Shown here piece by piece: positions 59,054-64,000 of a stretch of DNA of 64,000 nt. The translations under genes and the position numbers were made by a program. The notes under the pieces were generated by a model that had not been told where the DNA came from, did not search any database, and was given only the letters and a program-made list of their open reading frames with translations. Source of the stretch: Brachynemurus nebulosus (taxonomy: Eukaryota > Arthropoda > Insecta > Neuroptera > Myrmeleontidae). How positions within the stretch are numbered: the stretch's first letter is position 1; each line of letters opens with the position of its first letter. Location of the stretch: positions 6,792,005 to 6,856,004 of the forward strand of contig JAPWDM010000016.1 in the NCBI GenBank assembly GCA_035578155.1, given 5' to 3'.

Positions 59054-60018
59054 TTAATTATTTCTATTCCTCTTTAAATTTTTTATTAGATTTGTTTTAT
59101 TTGAGTTGGGGTAAACCTTAACATTTCCTTCTACAACTTGTAGTAATTTTTGCATCTCTTCCTCATCTTTGACAAATTTAATATTAGACTGCATTAATGC
59201 GATACCTCGCTCAGCTGTATCATTTACTATTTTTAATGCCGAAACAATGTTTAAAGCTTTTATATATGATTCATTTGAGTCCCAAGTGCTGGGATGATCA
59301 TTGTCTAGATTTAATGCTTGAAAAAAAATTTCGTATTTTCATTAACAAAATGATGTATTTCTTTGTTCTTAATATCAGTTTCTTTGATAGTAATACGATT
59401 TATTGATGATTCACATTTTTTATTTAAAGCGGAAACCATTTTAATTTTTGTTTCAATTGAAATTGCACGATCGAAAAATGCTAATCCAATCAAATGATCA
59501 CTCAGATACCATAAATGTCGAGAAAAACTTTTTATAGCTAAAGAAGCTAATTTGTTATTTTGTTTTTTATATTGTACGAGATCTTTTAACAACTGTAAAT
59601 CCATTCTTGGTGCTATTGTGGGGTTTTGACAAAGGAACCAGGCTTTAAAATATATTCTTACAACAAATTCATTAAATGCGGCTAGTCCGTTCAACTCTGA
59701 TCGAGACAATTGAAATTGACTGCGAAAAATGAATATTTTTAAACAATAAATTATTATTTTAGCCATCCATCGAGCCCTATGGTAAGCACCGGGAATATTT
59801 ATTGTAAAACCCTTAGTTTCGCCGAGATAAATCAATGATAGTATTAATAATTCTTTATAATCATCTCTAGGTTGTTGATTTTTCAATTGGTCATAAATAA
59901 AATCTTTGATTTCAGTTGTATCTTTCATTTCTCCACACTCAAATTTAGTTTTGTCTAATTCTGGCCATATATTTTTAAAGCGTTCGAACAATTTTATCTG
60001 AGGGCCACTAACTACGTG
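59054..60018 (-). pseudogene. Transposase-like protein, C-terminal part (split gene)
   Basis: The minus-strand frame continues the gene seen at 63777-64000. It opens VVSGPQIKLFERF just after the TACGTG duplication, runs helical through PGAYHRARWMAKIIIYC and LAFFDRAISIETK, and breaks at an A8 homopolymer (59321-59328), where one base appears lost. The adjacent frame gives SALKIVNDTAERGIALMQSN and VKDEEEMQKLLQVV, then a stop at 59054-59056. The pattern (DTT..N.G, CRHH, SGP..LF..F, ND.AERG) marks a widespread insect/cnidarian family that looks like a transposase with a CxxH motif. The superfamily is not settled. Confidence 0.7.
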
Positions 60019-60095
60019 AGTAGTTACTTTTGGGGCATTCTGGGACCACCTCCCCACCTCCCGATTTTTGAACAACCCCAGAAGGAGATAGCTAA

Positions 60096-60305
60096 GCTAT
60101 GCCGTCTAGATGGTGTTGCTGGTCTGAACCACTGCGAACCCTGTACCCTGATTCAAAATTCCATGAAAAGATGGCGTTGCTAGTCTGAGCCACTGTGAAC
60201 TCTGTACCTTGATTCAAAATTCCATAAAAAGATGGCGTTGCTAGTCTGTACCACCGGGAACTCAGTACCTAGATTCGAAATTCCGTCAAAAGATGGCGTT
60301 GCTTT
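60096..60305. repeat. 61-bp subterminal tandem repeat (left arm)
   Basis: Three to four units with the cores AGATGGCGTTGCTAGTCTG and TTGATTCAAAATTCCAT at 61-bp spacing. The same array is mirrored in the right arm at about 63490-63690. The outer boundary lies about 80 bp from the element tip. Confidence 0.9.
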
Positions 60306-61095
60306 CATAATTTTATAATATTTTTATCTGAAAACAGGTTTATACAGGTTTTTCTTTAAATAAAAATACATTTTTTTATTTTAATAAATTTATTTAAAAA
60401 GAAATATTTTACAACAAAAATGTTTAAATGTTATTACAATAATATTTGTATATGGATTGATCTTTGATTCCTCACAGAGCACTTTCTTGCATATGCACAA
60501 ATTTTTAATATAATTACAAATTTTACTAGTTAAAAAGTGATCATTGTGTACCTATTTTTTTTAAAAAACTATACTTAATAAAAAAAAATTTAAAGAAAAA
60601 AACCGATCTTTTGATTTACACCGATTCCCTAAAAAGAAATCGAACTAATTTTTGATATAATAATTTAAACTTGATGTATATTTAAAAATTCCATTTACAA
60701 TTATGGTACACCATATATACTCGTAAATTTTACAAAAATGTATCACTCTGTACATTTTTTAAGTCTGTGTGCATATTCTTTGATGTTATTTAATATCAGA
60801 CTATATATTAATCAGCTAAAAATTGTTACATACTTACGTTATAAATATCTAAGTGTGTATTTTTTTTTAAATATATACCTTATAAATACCCATGATTACT
60901 TTACTATATCTCTAATCACGCGATATCGTGTTATAAAATACATAAGAATTTACTCATTTAATGTAAAAATATTTGATCATCAACAATTAAATAAAAACGA
61001 ATTTTTTAAAATATATATAGTAATATAATATTTTGCATATATACAGTACTCTGTTAAAAGTACGGGTTTCTACACCGTTAAAAAACCGTTAATAT

Positions 61096-61255
61096 TTTTG
61101 GTGTAATTTGGTGTATTTTTGGTGTAATTTTGTGTATTTTTGTGTAATTTGATGTATTTTTGGTGTAATTTGGTGTATTTTTTGGTGTAATTTGGTGTAT
61201 TTTTATGTATTTTTGGTGTAATTTGGTGTATTTTTGATGTCATTTTGGTGTATCG
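61096..61255. repeat. ~20-bp minisatellite in element interior
   Basis: Tandem units of GGTGTAATTTGGTGTATTTT with small length changes, just inside the left arm. A (TCAG)n tract follows at about 61997-62013. Confidence 0.9.
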
Positions 61256-62717
61256 CCAACGGTGGTGATGAAAAAATTGCAGGTAAAGGGTTATATTTAC
61301 GACCCTGTAGGAGGCTTTAAAATAAACTTTTAACATTTTATGAGTTGTAAACTAAACCAGTAGTGTAACCTTTCCAATAGCTGTATACCAAAGTTAATTA
61401 TTTAATAAAATATTTTAAAAATTATGTGAGTGTTATTATTTCTTACATACCACAGTTCTTTAACAATTCGTTAAAAAAGATCGTCGAAGTGATTATTCTT
61501 ACAACGAACTATGTAATGTATATTTTCAGAACTATTAAAATAGGTAATGTTTTTAATTGCTCCTGAATATAGGCAATTAAATTGCATTGTTCCATTGACG
61601 TTCTGACACAATAGAATATATGTGCAAACTATGTAATTCTTGCCAATTTTAATGTTTTTCAAAAGCCTAAATCAATATCCACGATGAACTTCCCATATGA
61701 ACTTTCATTTTCTTTTTTAACGCCTTAGGGAATAAATTTCCAGAAACAACTGACTTTTATTTATAAATAGAAGCCTAAACGCCAATTTTCATAAGTCCTG
61801 TGTTTAATTTCGTCCCTCTAAACTCAACCGTTGAGGTTGTCCGTTGTCTATCGGTCAAAGTTAATGATTCATTAAATATTTAGGGGACGAATTTTTCAAA
61901 AAATCCTTTCTTAGTGCTCACCTACGTCACATAGGGAACTCCTATGCAAAATTTCATTCTTTTAAACCCAACGGTTTAGGCTGTGCGTTGTCTGTCAGTC
62001 AGTCAGTCAGTGTTAGAAATTTATTAAGTAGATATATTACCTAAGTCACTCAATATATGTAATGTTCTTATTTATCTCTGAATACCCCCGGGAGAGTTTT
62101 AAGTTTATTGTTGGGATGGTATGAACCAAATCGTTCATCGTCATTTGTTAGTGTAACTAACGTCTTAAGACTTAAAGTTTTTTCATCATCATTTTTTTTG
62201 GCAAACTTGTTAATATATGTATAGACATGACATAGTATATAATCAGAAATATCGTGAAGTCAGATTATGATTTTGTTAAATTTTTTAATAATTAAAACAC
62301 ATTTTTATAAATTATAATAATATACAATACATATTGGAGTATGACAATATGAGAAAAACGCTTATTTAGCATTGATAAAATAATTTCGTATTTAAGATGA
62401 ATTTCTATTACAGTCTTTTACAAAAACTAGAGGTCATTTAATACCTACAGATATATTTAACTAATTTTTTAACAATAGCAAGTAATAATTTTTTTTTGAT
62501 AAAAATAGCTATACATTATTTAGATAAGTTATAAAATATTAAAAGGAAAATTTTCTTAAAATATATGGAACATTGTGCTATTAATTTAAGACTAAAAAAA
62601 TTTTATGAGGAGAAATTAATGTTTCAGAACTGTTTTAAATTCTTGATATTACATATTCAGTTTTAAAAATATTAAGAAATATGATTTTTTTACAATATAT
62701 TGATATTGTAAAAATAT
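61256..62717. other. Interior of the Polinton-like element, no gene seen
   Basis: AT-rich, with a patch at 61680-62020 containing two similar boxes (CTCAACCGTTGAGG.TGTCCGTTGTCT and CCCAACGGTTTAGGCTGTGCG) typical of dispersed non-coding insect repeats. No reading frame resembles a protein family. Confidence 0.55.
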
Positions 62718-63776
62718 GTTTTTTAACGGTGTAGAAACCCGTACTTTTAACAGAGTACTGTATATATGTAAAATATTATATTACTATATATATTTTAAAA
62801 AATTCGTTTTTATTTAATTGTTGATGATCAAATATTTTTACATTAAATGAGTAAATTCTTATGTATTTTATAACACGATATCGCGTGATTAGAGATATAG
62901 TAAAGTAATCATGGGTATTTATAAGGTATATATTTAAAAAAAAATACACACTTAGATATTTATAACGTAAGTATGTAACAATTTTTAGCTGATTAATATA
63001 TATTCTGATATTAAATAACATGAAAGAATGTGCACACAGATTTAAAAAATGTACAGAGTGATACATTTTTGTAAAATTTACGAGTATATATGGTGTGCCA
63101 TAATTGTAAATGGAATTTTTATATATACATCAAGTTTAAGTTATAATATTAAAAATTAGTTTGATTTCTTTTTAGGGGATCGGTGTAAATCACAAGATCA
63201 GTTTTTTTCTTTAAATTTTTTTTATTAAGTATAGTTTTTTAAAAAAATAGGTACACAGTGATCACTTTTAACTAGTAAAATTTATAATTATATTAAAAAT
63301 TTGTGCATCTGCAAGAAAGTGCTCTGTGAGGAATCAAAGATCAAATCATATACAAATATTATTGTAATAACAATTAAACATTTTTATTGTAAAATATTTC
63401 TTTTTAAATAAATTTTAAAAAAAATGTGTTTTTATTTAAAGAAAAACCTGTATAAACCTGTTTTCAGATAAAAATATTATAAAATTATGAAAGAAACGCC
63501 ATCTTTTGACGCAATTTTGAATCTAGGTACAGAGTTCCCGGTGGTTCAGACTAGCAACGCCATCTTTTAATGGAATTTTGAATCAAGTTACAGAGTTCAC
63601 AGTGGCTCAAACTAGCAACGCCATCTTTTCATGGAATTTTGAATCAGGGTACAGGGTTCGCAGTGGTTCAGACTAGCAACGCCATCTAAACGGCATAGCT
63701 TAGCTATCTCCTTCCGGGTTTGTTCAAAAATCGGGAGGTGGGGAGGTGGTCCCAGAATGCCCCAAAAGTGTCTACT

Positions 63777-64000
63777 TACGTGTTCCAACTGTGACGAAAA
63801 TATTGCAGTCAAAATCAGTTCTAAAATATGATGTCTACAAGAGACGTGAAGCATTTTTTTATTTAACTTTGTTCTAAAAGAACGCAAGCTCCTTGGTTTT
63901 TCCCCTTATTACTAGCAGTTGTATCCAAACACATTGATCGAACTTGATCATTTAAATCCCAGTCAGAAATTGCTTCGTAAACAGCCATAGCTTGATTGAT
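63777..64000 (-). pseudogene. Transposase-like protein, upstream part (split gene, runs off window)
   Basis: On the minus strand from the window edge the frame reads VYEAISDWDLNDQVRSMCLD, TTASNKGKNQGACVLLEQ, then shifts frame near 63865 and continues KKMLHVSCRHHILELILTAIF up to QLEHV at the TACGTG duplication. The D-T-T..N..G and C-R-H-H boxes match the family described at 59054. The 5' end of the gene lies beyond the window. The frameshift and the inserted element show it is dead. Confidence 0.7.

Larger units (their letters stand above)
60019..63776. mobile_element. Polinton-like non-autonomous element with 1.06-kb inverted repeats
   Basis: Bounded by AGTAG...TTTTGGGGCATTCTGG at 60019 and its inverse ending CTACT at 63776, with perfect TACGTG duplications at 60013-60018 and 63777-63782. 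Arms are 60019-61086 and 62718-63776. AG...CT ends and a 6-bp duplication match Polintons, and the first five bases equal those of the 15-kb Polinton. The 1.63-kb interior has no recognisable gene, only a minisatellite and AT-rich DNA. It splits a transposase-like gene; removing it with one duplication rejoins that gene in frame. Confidence 0.82.

Noticed and set aside
60738..63066. Identical 96-codon hydrophobic frames at 60738-61028 (plus) and 62776-63066 (minus)
   Set aside because: They are mirror copies within the two arms of the 3.76-kb element. Their identity reflects arm similarity, not conserved coding, and the composition follows AT-rich DNA.

Overview
The window reads as AT-rich insect heterochromatin-like or intergenic DNA. 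Insect origin is inferred from the element types (an insect-style Polinton, a mariner with TA target duplications, a THAP/YqaJ transposon) and from a captured fragment resembling insect ABCC/MRP4-type transporters. The order of insect cannot be settled from the sequence. No ordinary host gene, tRNA or rRNA was recognised. Nearly everything with coding potential is a mobile element, and many insertions can be dated relative to each other because target-site duplications, interrupted host repeats or empty sites are visible.

Layout. 1-9 kb: a divergent solo Polinton terminal repeat (1380-2304) and several copies of a dispersed repeat, family A. 9.2-11.7 kb: a deleted integrase-type DNA transposon with TGTTACG termini, itself carrying a TTAA-flanked MITE. 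12.0-18.5 kb: a 120-bp satellite and two copies of repeat block B, hit by a deleted mariner (12125-12848), a foldback element (13278-14814) and a poly(A) retroposon (15697-16047). 18551-33660: a complete 15.1-kb Polinton/Maverick with AG...CT termini, long terminal inverted repeats and a TATATA duplication. It encodes an exonuclease-like protein, major and minor capsid proteins, an adenain-like protease, a PLA2-domain protein, a fiber-like protein, an integrase and DNA polymerase B. The polymerase, major capsid and PLA2 genes are broken, and the integrase has lost two catalytic residues. 34-38 kb: more family A, (TA)n arrays, palindromes and MITEs. 38661-43288: a 4.6-kb THAP-transposase plus SWIM/YqaJ-nuclease transposon (ISL2EU-like), inserted with an AT duplication into a decayed LINE reverse transcriptase. 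45-52 kb: a large foldback, then a minisatellite of about 90-bp units.

52428-58043 holds the most unusual object: a Ty3/gypsy-type LTR retrotransposon with one long open frame in which the whole reverse transcriptase region is missing. Its place is taken by a stretch resembling the N-terminal part (first membrane helices) of an ABCC/MRP4-type transporter. The frame is open through Gag, protease, the foreign segment, RNase H and integrase. The protease active-site Asp is replaced by His.

58.2-64 kb: an unclassified transposase-like gene on the minus strand is split by a 3.76-kb element with 1.06-kb inverted repeats, AG...CT termini and a perfect 6-bp duplication (TACGTG). It looks like a gene-less, Polinton-like element. 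Long (TA)n arrays recur through the window and repeatedly abut element termini, suggesting that they are landing sites or that they expand beside insertions.
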